DNA of 64,000 nt, from NCBI GenBank assembly GCA_026182355.1, contig JAPFBL010000084.1:13838501-13902500 (forward strand), given 5' to 3'. Below, piece after piece: positions 1 to 25,699 of the stretch. The notes beneath the pieces are model-generated. The model searched no databases and had not been told where the DNA came from. It was given only the letters and a program-made list of their open reading frames with translations. This DNA is from Hermatobates lingyangjiaoensis. Taxonomy: Eukaryota; Arthropoda; Insecta; Hemiptera; Hermatobatidae. The translations under genes and the position numbers were made by a program. Each line of letters starts with the position of its first letter. Positions within the stretch are counted from its first letter, which is position 1.

Positions 1-621
1 AGTTTACACGGGTGATGGGTATACACGGGTATCACATCGACTGCTTCACTGATCAAGTGAAATTTATTTACTTTACTAAATAATCAGTAAAGGGTCGAAA
101 ATTTATTTCCATTTTTTGTTAATTAACTTAAATATCATTTAAATTTATTTTATTTGGTTAATTATTTTTTAGTTCATTAATTTTCTGTTAGGTTAAATTC
201 TATTTCTATAAAATCCTGTATATTATCTACATTGAAATTACATTGATTTTTTTAATGTCATTTGCAGAATTCACCTTTGATTTTGGTGGTCATTTAATTT
301 TTTTTGGCTTATGTTGTTTTTAAAAAAACTATTAGTTTCATAATAAAATATTTCTCTGAATATCATTTTCCCATTAGTTGACACTATCGAGGAATTTTGT
401 TTAGTGAAGTAATTTTCATCTACAAATGATATTTTAACATCATCAGTAGAGAATCTACCTTGTAGTTTACCAACATCCTATTAATTTTAAAACTTTATAA
501 ATCATTGTAATTTTGTATTCTGTTGTCTGCTTTTAAAGTTCGAACTTATTGATAACTAAATACTGTATATTTTAAATATTTATAATTTAAAAGTTTATGA
601 ATGTATAATATGTATGTATAT
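1..621. other. AT-rich non-coding stretch
   Basis: No open reading frame, RNA gene or recognised repeat core is visible. The sequence is T/A-rich and would be intronic if the aralar1 N-terminal exons lie upstream of the window. It runs into a TA-rich tract just before a Penelope-like element end. Confidence 0.5.
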
Positions 622-1266
622 ATATATAAATGAAAAAAGACAACAAATAGAAGAAGCGAGAAAACTTACTGGGTCGATATTTCGAACTGAAGTTCAGGGA
701 GAAGAAGGGAAGAAGAAGGGAAGAGGAAGAGGCACGTGCGTCCATTCGCAGAAGCAGAGGGCTACTGGGGGCTCCAGGCGGCGGTCACCAGTTGTAGTAG
801 CTCGAGGCGCTGCAGGCTAATCCCCCGTGAACGACACCATTCCACCACGAGCGAACACGCGTACCGTATAAGTCGGGAAAAGGTAGAAAGGAGGACAGAA
901 GTGGCGAAGAGGAAGAGGAGAAAGAGAGTGAGGGAAAAAAATATATATATAAATAGCAATAAATAAAAAAAAAAAAAAAAAAAAAAACTAACGTTTGAGA
1001 TTGAGGCCAGGTGGGGAGCGGGCATTAAGTAACCAAATGTGAGCCTCCTCAGAGGCTCTCAAAGTTAACCTTTTCTCATCTTTTGCAACTATTTTGAGAA
1101 TTTGTATGTACTGTGAAGCAGTCATTAAAAGTAAGGCCATGGCTATTCGCGTGGATAGCAACAGGCAGGTTGCTGCGTCGTCTGACTGAATCTCTGTGTC
1201 CAGTCATGCGGATGCTAAGCATGTTGGAGGAAAGGCCAACATAGAAAGCACCGCACTGGACACATT
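622..1266 (-). mobile_element. Penelope-like element 3' end, left arm of foldback
   Basis: This arm is a near-exact inverted copy of 1300-1948. Read on the minus strand it encodes the end of a GIY-YIG endonuclease domain (CVQCGAFYVG, then TGHRDSVRRR), then LRASEEA and ARSPPGLNL near 1010-1075. An A/T tract and a GC-richer 3' region follow, ending in a hammerhead-like core. RT plus a C-terminal GIY-YIG domain is the known arrangement of Penelope-like elements. Only the endonuclease end is present. The left arm lacks six bases that the right arm has inside the hammerhead-like core (near 692). A TA tract borders the outer end. Confidence 0.8.
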
Positions 1267-1299
1267 CCAAGCGATAGACGCAGTACATGTGTAAAAATA
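1267..1299. other. Spacer of the 1.3 kb foldback
   Basis: About 33 bases of unpaired sequence separate the two inverted PLE arms. Part of it continues the minus-strand reading frame of the left arm. Confidence 0.7.
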
Positions 1300-1948
1300 A
1301 ATGTGTCCAGTGCGGTGCTTTCTATGTTGGCCTTTCCTCCAACATGCTTAGCATCCGCATGACTGGACACAGAGATTCAGTCAGACGACGCAGCAACCTG
1401 CCTGTTGCTATCCACGCGAATAGCCATGGCCTTACTTTTAATGACTGCTTCACAGTACATACAAATTCTCAAAATAGTTGCAAAAGATGAGAAAAGGTTA
1501 ACTTTGAGAGCCTCTGAGGAGGCTCACATTTGGTTACTTAATGCCCGCTCCCCACCTGGCCTCAATCTCAAACGTTAGTTTTTTTTTTTTTTTTTTTTTT
1601 ATTTATTGCTATTTATATATATATTTTTTTCCCTCACTCTCTTTCTCCTCTTCCTCTTCGCCACTTCTGTCCTCCTTTCTACCTTTTCCCGACTTATACG
1701 GTACGCGTGTTCGCTCGTGGTGGAATGGTGTCGTTCACGGGGGATTAGCCTGCAGCGCCTCGAGCTACTACAACTGGTGACCGCCGCCTGGAGCCCCCAG
1801 TAGCCCTCTGCTTCTGCGAGTGGACGCACGTGCCTCTTCCTCTTCCCTTCTTCTTCCCTTCTTCTCCCTGACGACGAACTTCAGTTCGAAATATCGACCC
1901 AGTAAGTTTTCTCGCTTCTTCTATTTGTTGTTTTTTTTCATTTATATA
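1300..1948 (+). mobile_element. Penelope-like element 3' end, right arm of foldback
   Basis: Inverted copy of 622-1266. On the plus strand it encodes the same GIY-YIG tail (FYVGLSSNML, TGHRDSVRRR, then a Ser/His-rich stretch), followed by LRASEEAHIW and ARSPPGLNL. It ends with the hammerhead-like core at 1869. Both arms keep the peptide almost unchanged, which suggests a recent duplication or a recent dimeric insertion. Confidence 0.8.
1862..1906 (+). ncRNA. Hammerhead ribozyme-like motif (AUAU type)
   Basis: CTGACGA is followed by a perfect stem II (CGAAC, TTCA loop, GTTCG) and then AAATATC. This fits the layout C3-U4-G5-A6-N7-G8-A9, stem II, G12-A13-A14, with a self-complementary AUAU as stem III. 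G12 falls on the last base of the stem, and stem I is weak. Hammerheads of this type are known from Penelope-like elements. Whether this copy cleaves is not known. Confidence 0.45.
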
Positions 1949-1984
1949 TCTGTCCGGTTTGGACCGTTTTAATATTTTGATTAT

Positions 1985-2002
1985 GTATATTATATATATA
2001 TA

Positions 2003-2037
<35 letters not shown>
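1985..2037. repeat. TA microsatellite
   Basis: Two nearly pure TA tracts lie directly outside the right arm of the PLE foldback. Confidence 0.9.
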
Positions 2038-2040
<3 letters not shown>

Positions 2041-2204
2041 TTATGAATAACGAAAAGAGAAAAACATAAACATAGGCATGCAAGACCCACTACTATATTT
2101 TGACTAGCGTTGCCATCAGTCAGATGTACTCCTCCGGAGCAGCAGCAGCTGACATATATATATATATCTTCGGTTTGTTGACTGAAGTTATAATTTGATT
2201 TCTT

Positions 2205-2520
2205 ATGCTTCTATACTCTATACTATCCTCTCCTTTCTGTTCCCTTATTTTTATCTTTATTCTCTCTCTTAACTATCTCTTATGCGGTACTCGAGCTCGA
2301 TAACGGTGGAATGGTATCGTTTACGATGGATAAGCCTGCAGCGCTACGACCGCCTTGAAATTGAAACTACTGCCTGGAACTCTTAATCGCCTTCCACTCA
2401 CAGTCTTGAACGTACTTACCTCTTCTTCTTCTTCTTCCCTTCTACTCTCTTCCTGATGACGAATTTCAGTTAGAAATATTGATCCAGTAAGTGTTCTTGT
2501 TCTTTATGTGTTGTTTTTTT
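2205..2520 (+). mobile_element. Penelope-like element 3' fragment
   Basis: A diverged copy of 1640-1940. Shared blocks include GTGGAATGGT, AAGCCTGCAGCGC and CCTGATGACGAATTTCAG. It lacks the GIY-YIG coding part. It ends in a hammerhead-like core at 2452-2485 and is followed by a TA tract. Confidence 0.65.
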
Positions 2521-2644
2521 CAGTTATATATATATAACCGTTTGTTATTGTGGTTTGAACATTGATTGTTGTTTCACGTGTTTATTGTGAAATCCTGTAA
2601 TATATATATAATAATTAAATGAAACGGTCCAACGGACTTTTAAA

Positions 2645-2838
2645 TAAAAACCAATTAAAAAAGATAGCACGCAGATAGACACAGGAATAACCCACTTTTA
2701 TGAGTCTGAAGTGATAACTCACTTCTCTGAGTCGCCGCTCTGCCTTCCTGCGGGACTCTTCGCCTCCTGATGATGACGATGGTCGAAATATAGAAGTGAG
2801 TTATTCCTGTGTCTATCTGTGTGCTATCTTTTTTAATT

Positions 2839-2845
<7 letters not shown>
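2645..2845 (+). mobile_element. Small PLE-end foldback
   Basis: The arms (about 2645-2692 and 2797-2845) share AAAAAAGATAGCAC and GATAGACACAGGAATAAC in inverted orientation. A hammerhead-like core at 2762 lies just inside the right arm. It looks like two PLE termini joined back to back after loss of the body. Confidence 0.5.
2760..2800 (+). ncRNA. Hammerhead ribozyme-like motif (AUAU type)
   Basis: CTGATGA at 2767-2773 is followed by U, stem II GAC-GATG-GTC, then GAAATATA with a self-complementary AUAU stem III. The candidate stem I (CCUC with GAAG) has three of four pairs. This is one of the best-preserved cores in the window. Confidence 0.5.

Positions 2846-2848
<3 letters not shown>

Positions 2849-2891
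<43 letters not shown>
2849..2891. repeat. TA microsatellite
   Basis: An uninterrupted TA run of about 40 bases between a PLE end and a short inverted-repeat module. Confidence 0.95.
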
Positions 2892-2894
<3 letters not shown>

Positions 2895-2935
2895 TTTCAC
2901 AATAAACACGTGAAATAATAATCAAACCACTTACG

Positions 2936-3500
2936 CTTACTTTCAATTTGTTTCTAAAAAAATGTTATTCATAAATCCCGTCATTTCCTACTGTTTAAAA
3001 TAGCTATTCTTTATCTTATAGAATCGTTAACTCCACTATTCATATAGAGTGCTTGTCCAATTATATTAACTTGACTATTCCTCCTAATGGTTTAAAAATT
3101 AAAATGCTCTTATCGACGATGCCTCTCCAGTTTCGTAATCAGATAGCAGCTGATGGTTTGTTTTACTCCCTTCAACTGTCTCATCTTGAACTTTACAATT
3201 ATGTTCATTTACGTAATAATCACCCTTCGGAACTCAATTCTGTTCTTAAAATCTTGTTGATTCTATCCCAAAGTTTTTTTTAAAAAAATATAAATGTGTC
3301 TCTTTGTAAGGCTGAGAAATATCTCCACCGATCACGCTTACATTCACTTAATAAACGGTCAAACCTTTATTTAAGTTACTTACGAATTGGAATTGATTTA
3401 CCTTTTAATAATTCTCCAAGTTGTTACCGAATTATCATTTCCAATCAAAACAATGTGGACCACCTTTTTCCTTCCTCCCAGGTAGTCTACCCAGTGTAAA
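2936..3500 (+). other. Two unidentified adjoining ORF fragments
   Basis: Plus-strand reading frames at 3053-3283 and 3296-3499 show less biased composition than their surroundings (NNHPSELNS, AEKYLHRSRL, RIGIDLPFNN). They are separated by a short T/A-rich frame break. I recognise no domain. Their position among PLE ends suggests transposon origin, possibly the N-terminal region of a PLE, but that is inference. Confidence 0.3.
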
Positions 3501-4880
3501 GAATAATTAGAATTTGAAGATCAACCACACATTAAAACACCATAAACTCCAATTCTAGTACAACAAAGAAAGAATAAAAAAGCATAATTAAAAGAATAAA
3601 TATTAAGAGGCAGTGTCTGCCTCTTATCCTTCCCATCCCTACCTTACTCCTCTACCTCAAAATCCTTCCACTGCCAGTAATCAATTTTGTCCTACTCCTC
3701 TTCCATATAATCCCTCCACTGCTCTTAAGGTTAAGCTTCTTAAGGATGTTCAACCGTTAATTTTTGTAATTTTATTTTTATTTATTTTAGTATTTTTATG
3801 GTCATTTATTATTATTTATTTATTGTTAATAGTTTTTATTTCCACTTATTTATTATATTATTTGTTATTGTTTGGTTTTTATCTGTTTGTTATTTATTGT
3901 TATTTTTCATCTTTTTATTTTTATTTTTGTATTTTCATTTTTATTTTATTTGTATTTCCATTTTATAATTATTTTATTACTCATTGCTTACTTAGTTTTT
4001 TTCTTTTCTGCTTCAATTATTTTTGTTTTTTATTTTGTTTAGTTAGTTCTCTCTCTTTAGTTAGTTGCTCTTGCGTAAGGCATCCAGCAGAGTGCGGGTG
4101 GGTTTGTCGCATTCGACGGTTCGTTCAGTCGGTTGCTGCTGCTCCGTACAAGGATTCCTCGTACCTGCTTCAAAAAAACACAAAACAGTATTCTATATTG
4201 TGATTTTTTTCAATGATTGGCTTTGAGATGAACATTCAGGCCATGAACTGGAATGAACCTTTGTAATTTTTTACCAAAAATCTAAAGTTTCGAGAAAATT
4301 GAAAAAAATAATCAATTGAAGTGTGTAATTTATATTTTAAAATACATATCCTGATGTGACTATTTGTTGCTTGACAGAAATCTTGCTCTAGTGGTTAGGC
4401 CGTCCATGTACATCGGTTTTTTTCAACATGGGTACTCACTTTCAACAAGTAGGCTCTATTTATAAAAAAAAAAGTTAACTATGGCAATGTGTGTGTGACC
4501 CAAAATTGTTGTTCGTAAAATTTGTTAACTAAAAAAAGTTATGACTCTTCTATATGTATTTGGAAACTATTACAAGAAAAGGGAGTGAAATAGAACCTCT
4601 GAAAAAAGTCATAATCGTTTTAATCAAGCCACTGAAAAAATTATAAAGGAAACAGGTAATATATAAAAATGTAATATAAAAGAAACAGATTTTGCTAGGA
4701 AATCGTTATAAAAATGAAGTATGGTGAAAGTTGATTGAGAAAATATTACATATCACTACTAAAATTTCATATTAATTGAGGTTAAAAGTGATATATTGCA
4801 TGAAATTATAATTGTTAATTAGTTGTTACATGTGATGAAATTATTGTATTTATTCTAATTTACTATGTGTTTGTGTTTAG
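3501..4880. other. T-rich non-coding stretch upstream of first visible aralar1 exon
   Basis: A long T/A-rich run (about 3760-4040) resembles the A/T-rich 3' noncoding parts of the PLEs elsewhere in the window. A 196-codon open frame at 3613-4203 is low-complexity Leu/Phe/Ile/Tyr and is not a credible gene. The rest is ordinary AT-rich intron-like sequence. Confidence 0.5.
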
Positions 4881-20957
<16,077 letters not shown>

Positions 20958-21570
20958 TTGAAGAAAAATTTTTTCATAATTTTTGAGGTCTAGATAACCA
21001 TATTTTTTATTAACAAGAAAGTAAGTTTGGTAAATCAATTACAGAATACCTCGAAGGTACCTGTTGTATGTTGATCATAAAATTATGCATGCTCCAGTTT
21101 AACCTAACATGCAAAAATATTCCTCTATTATATTGTTCATAATACTTATCATTTTTCTTTCACCAATATCGAACTTAGTTTTATTTTTTCCCCTATAAAT
21201 TAATTAGTTGTTTTGTTTAGATGACACTCATTATGTCATTGCTTCAAAATTTTATCATTTTATAATCTAAGATTGAAACCAGTGGAAATATTTATAAAGG
21301 TGTTGAGTAACTGTTGCAATAATTTTGGCTCAGTTGTTGAAGTTAATTATCGAAGTAATAAATACCAACGCAATACCCTTCTCTCTTTATTTAAAAATCA
21401 ATGTTCTTTGATTCAATAACTGTTCCTTCTTTAATAAATACTTTTAAAAAAACAAATTAATAGAATTTCTGATGTGTTGTTTTGTTATAATCTCTTCTTC
21501 AATTATGCAAAAAAAAGTTTAACTGGAAAAGATGTGTTGTTACAATTATGTTATCATTGATTGGAATAAA
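20958..21570 (+). terminator. aralar1 3' UTR with candidate poly(A) signals
   Basis: AT-rich non-coding sequence after the stop. AATAAA occurs at 21357, 21433 and 21565. The last is followed by a T/G-rich stretch and is the most likely signal. Choice among them is inference. Confidence 0.45.
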
Positions 21571-21885
21571 AACTTCCTACTTATTTTTTTTTTGTTTTAT
21601 TACTGTGGAATCTTCAAATTGCAGAACTCATAGTGACAAGTGAGAATTATGAGGGTTTAATAATTTGTATTGTCAGTAGTTCGAGCATAGTGAATTCAGA
21701 GGTTCATTATAGTTCTACGGTTCTCATTTTTTGTATCAAAACTTTTTAAGTATTGAAGTAGAACAACTTTTTTGTAAAAAATAATACTTAAACAAATTAA
21801 TGACAAGAATTCCTAATTAACATTAATTTGTTGGTTTCATTAAGTCGTAAATTGATAATTGAAATTATAGTTATATATATATGTA

Positions 21886-22148
21886 TATATAACAAGATTT
21901 CATCTAAACACGTGAAATAACAATCAATGATCAAACCACACTTGTTACGGTTGAATGATCTTAGTCTTTTTTCCCATTTCATATTGTTGTTCGGTTATAT
22001 ATATATATAGATTTTTCAACCGTAATAAGCGGTCTTCGTCAGAGTCAAATCCCAACAGGACTCTGAAGAAAGCTCTGAAAAGATTTTTTTCTCATTTCTT
22101 ACTGTGGTTTGAACGTATATCGTTACTTCACATGTTTATTGTGAAATC

Positions 22149-22155
<7 letters not shown>
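21886..22155. repeat. Foldback element with about 50 bp inverted ends
   Basis: The left end (ACAAGATTTCATCTAAACAC, GTGAAATAACAATCAATG, ATCAAACCACA) and right end (TGTGGTTTGAACG, TTACTTCACATG, TTTATTGTGAAATCTTATTA) are inverted copies, directly flanked by TA tracts on both sides. No ORF. The same end module occurs at 2540-2935 and 5630-5800, so this is a small non-autonomous family. Confidence 0.6.

Positions 22156-22190
<35 letters not shown>
22155..22190. repeat. TA microsatellite
   Basis: An uninterrupted TA run between the two foldback elements. Confidence 0.95.
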
Positions 22191-22239
22191 CTTTTTCGTT
22201 GGAAATACGATCCGAAACGGACAAATATAGTTCAATATG

Positions 22240-22880
22240 CAGAAATAAACATAGAGAGATTAAAAGCACACACTTACAGTCTCTAACTTTTGCTTTGAAC
22301 CGTCTTCAGGAGAGATAAGAGAGGGAAACCAATCGCACTGATTCAGAGACGGTTGGAGACCAACAATGTTGCCGCATACGCACCCGGTTACAGAGAACAA
22401 GGTAGACAGGAATCAATTTATAATTACATTAAATTGGTGAAATATGAAAAAATAATAAATAAATATAAGAAAAAATTGAGGGATGAACAGAGAAATTGAT
22501 ACATAAATAAAAATACGGACTGAGTTATAATAAAATGAAATAAATCTGAGAATACAAATAATAATTTCTTTTTTTATTATTTAATTACTTTATATGTCTA
22601 ATATTATTATTTGTATTCTCAGTTTTATTTTATTTTATCGTAGCCTAGTCCGTACTTTTATTTATTACTTTTTCATATTTCACCAATTTAATTTAATTAT
22701 AAATTGATTCCTGTCTACCTTATTCTCTGTGACCGGGTGTGCATGCGACAACATTGTTGGTCTCCAACCGTCTCTGAACCAGTGCGCTTGGTTTCCCTCT
22801 CTTATCTCTCCTGAAGACGGTTTAAACCGAATATTAGAGACTGTAAGTGTGTGCTTTTAATTCCCCTATGCTTCTTTCTG
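22240..22880. mobile_element. PLE-end foldback, about 290-330 bp arms
   Basis: The arms 22240-22565 and 22600-22880 are inverted copies. Shared blocks are TTAAAAGCACACACTTACAG, GAGATAAGAGAGGGAAACCA, AGACGGTTGGAGACCAACAA and GGTAGACAGGAATCAATTTA. Each arm holds CTGAAGACGG-xxx-CC(G), a degenerate hammerhead-like core preceded by UCUC and followed by GAGA. The right arm lacks about 40 bp of the left. No coding sequence remains. Confidence 0.7.
22800..22845 (+). ncRNA. Degenerate hammerhead-like motif
   Basis: TCTC, CTGAAGA, stem II CGGTT-TA-AACCG, AATATTA, GAGA. Stem I (UCUC with GAGA) is perfect, but the GAAA segment is damaged. The left arm copy is damaged differently. Confidence 0.35.
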
Positions 22881-22899
22881 TACATTAAAATATATATAT

Positions 22900-24540
22900 A
22901 TTGTTTTAATGTATTATGAAATTTGAGTTTGAGGACTATGTACCTTTATTAAAGAATGGTGATATAACATCTCTAGCAGTTTTGTAATGTATATTGAAAT
23001 ACATTTTTGGGTAATGCGAACTTCGACCTCTATGATAATTAAAACAGTTTTATAGAGATAATGGTTTTAGACGTATTTTCGTTTTAACTTGGTTCATTTT
23101 CATGTATAATAATATAATAGTCATGTTAACGTTACTAAAAAGTTTAATGGTTGAAATTACTTCTTAATTATGAATTAAAGTAATTAATTAAAAATATATC
23201 ATTATTTTTGTGTGTCTTGTAAAAATTGATTTCATAATAAGTGAAAAAAATATACAAGCAAATAACTTCAATAGAAGTCAAAATATTAAGACGTATGGAT
23301 GGTTATCCTCGTTCGGAGAAACCTGAACTGTACATTAAAATATACATTTAATTTTTAATGTTCTTTTCATTGGCATAAACTTTTTTACTTTAATTTATTA
23401 ATAGGTTTAACTATACAGAGTTTGTAGAAACGAATCAATACTGTCAATTTTAACTCATATTCAAATACTATGTTTGAGGTAATTTAAAGTGTATTTTATA
23501 GACTTTTCTAATAAGAAGTTGTGATGTGTATCATTCAATTTGTGCGTGATTCTTTTTTACACTACTGGATGTACTTTGTTTGTTTAATTACGTGTTTCTA
23601 AATTAGATCAGTGATTTCATTGTTTTACAGCTTAAATTATTATTTAAAAATATTTCTTCTTTTGTCTACACCAGATTTCATTCCTTCATTTGTTGTATTG
23701 ATGGTTATAAACAAATGTTGATTTTTTTCAACCACTGCAACTTTGGTGAGTTTTATTCACCTCACAGTTTTGTCTATAACTTGTGAACAAACAACATTCA
23801 GTAAGATTGCGTATTGATACTATATAAAGGTGGCAAACATTTTATTTATAAAGAAGGGTAATTATTTACATACTTTATTCCTTTTCATAGATATATCTTT
23901 CCTTCCTGGAAAATACTTATTTAGTGAAAAAAATTATTTCTTCCTATATTTTCAATTTCTAGGAATATTAAATTTAATGCATTCAAGTCCGGAAATATAA
24001 TTTGAAAATTTGTTGTTAAAGATTTGTATTACATATTAAAAGATGCTGTGTTTAATCGGAAAGCATAAAGGCTACAGAAACACAACTTGTTAGCTTTCTA
24101 AATTTCAGTGGCTCCGTAAACTAACAGAAAAAGAACTTGTTTTGTTCTTATTCTCATTTTTAGTTTGACCAAATCTTAATGTATGTACTGATTATCATAC
24201 AAGAAAATGCGCATAGTTTAATATTTGTTTAAAAATATTTGCTGTTTATATTATACTTTATCTTAAATATTATATTTATATCTCGTTATCTGTCAGATGA
24301 TTTATTTTAATTTTACTATTTATTAGTGTTAATAGTATATTGGTATTCGTTCTTGAGAATATTTATAAAGTGCTTTTGGTGATTATCGGTGGAAGTACGA
24401 AAATCAGTTTGAAAGTCCTAAATCTTTCATGATGACTTGGTTTCACTTTCTAAAAAAAATGCTCTTGCTCTATCGATATAAATTCATAATTATAGTTAAT
24501 GGATTATTTCCACTCAGGTTAGTAATATTAGAATGAATAG
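22900..24540. other. AT-rich intergenic sequence
   Basis: Nothing recognisable: no ORF above 60 codons, no RNA gene, no repeat shared with other parts of the window. Confidence 0.6.
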
Positions 24541-24549
24541 AAATATTAT

Positions 24550-25690
24550 TCGTCCTACTTCGTATAATATCTGGAGAACTCGACCGGTTTGGGTCCTTCT
24601 GGTTACAATCTTCAAGAGCAACTGATTCTGAATTTTATGTTTCTGATAACCTACCTACACCTGCTATCTAGGTTATTAAACCTATGGTGTTTGTATAGTT
24701 AACTCTATTATGTTGGTTTATATGTTTATTTAGTTATTAAATTTATTTCTCCTCTCATCGTCTATTTTAAGTTCTTTGTATCATCTTTTAAATATTATTA
24801 AAGGTTTGGTTATAATCTGTTTGATTGTTTGTCTGCTTGTTAATTTTATTGTCCGTCATTTTATGTTTGCAAGTTTCTATTTCTTCCCTTATGTTCATTC
24901 TTTGTCCCTGTCCTGTCTGTAGTAAGTCCATTGGGTTTTCCATGCTGTCTGGGTTATATCCAAATTTATTTAGGTCGTGTACATAGTTTGATTTATTTTT
25001 ATTACTGGTCTAGTCCTTAATGTGTTCCTTCAATCTGTTTTTTAGTGTTAATTTTGGGGTTGAACTGCTAGCTTAACAATCTATGTAAAACTAATAATAC
25101 TATAAACCAAATCACAACTAATATAGTAGAAAGTAAAGATGATAAATAGGAAAAAGCGGAGTGTGTAAAATTAAATGTAAAGACCGCGACAAAAGTTACA
25201 TAAAGCAAACGGGAAGAACGCTAAAGGCCAGATTGAAAGAACATATTAATAACTACTGCAGTAATAAAAATAAATCAAACTACGCACACCATCTAAATTT
25301 GGACATAACCCAAACACAATGGACTTACTACAGACAGGACAAAAAGGACAACAAATGAACCTAAGGGAAGAAATAGAAATTTACCAACATAAAATGACCA
25401 TTAAACAGACATTTTAACCAAACCTTTAATAAAATTTAAAAGACGACACAAAGAACTTAAAATAGACTATGAAATGAGAAATAAAAGAAATAAATTTAAT
25501 AATTAAATAAACATACAAACCAAAATAACAGAGTTAACTATACAAACTCAATAGGTTTAATGACCTAGATAGCAGGTGTAGGTAGGTTATCAGAAACATA
25601 AAATTCAGAATCAGTTGCTATTGAAGATCGTAACAAAAGGCCCTGGAAGCCGGTCGACCTCTATGATATTATAAGAGGTATGACGGATAA
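24550..25690 (+). mobile_element. PLE-like foldback with GIY-YIG fragment
   Basis: Inverted arms about 24550-25060 and 25205-25690 share CAACTGATTCTGAATTTTAT, AACCTACCTACACCTGCTAT, GACTTACTACAGACAGGACA and GGAAGAAATAGAAA. The frame at 25161-25358 (CKDRDKSYIKQTGRTLKARL, KEHINNYC) is a GIY-YIG start, with K in place of the usual G in YIGQT. Like the foldback at 622-1948, two 3' ends face each other, here with both 3' ends outward. Confidence 0.7.
25161..25358 (+). pseudogene. GIY-YIG endonuclease fragment
   Basis: 65 codons: C-x3-C, SYIKQTGRTLKARLKEH, then SNYAHHLNLD. Matches the N-terminal half of the GIY-YIG domain found at the C-terminus of Penelope-like proteins. No RT is attached and the C-terminal half is frameshifted. 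Confidence 0.7.
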
Positions 25691-25699
25691 TATTTCTAT

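Larger units (their letters stand above)
2540..2935. repeat. Short inverted-repeat element with PLE piece inside
   Basis: The two ends (about 2545-2600 and 2888-2935) are inverted copies of a module containing CACAATAAACACGTGAAA and CAATCAATGTTCAAACCAC. The same module recurs at about 5630, 5790, 21890 and 22150, in inverted pairs. Inside it lies a second foldback, 2645-2845, and a TA tract. Confidence 0.5.

Noticed and set aside
2849..2891. Regular short repeats considered as a CRISPR-like array
   Set aside because: It is a simple TA microsatellite in a eukaryotic genome, with no spacers.
3613..4203. 196-codon open frame on the plus strand
   Set aside because: It is mostly Leu/Phe/Ile/Tyr from a T-rich tract and resembles PLE 3' noncoding sequence. 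No motif or splice context.
4383..4405. tRNA-like A box (CTAGTGGTTAGGC)
   Set aside because: No B box, acceptor stem or Pol III terminator at the right distance. At most a trace of a SINE.
1..4880. Upstream aralar1 exons (EF-hand region)
   Set aside because: No frame with EF-hand loops or suitable phase-2 donor was found. They presumably lie outside the window.
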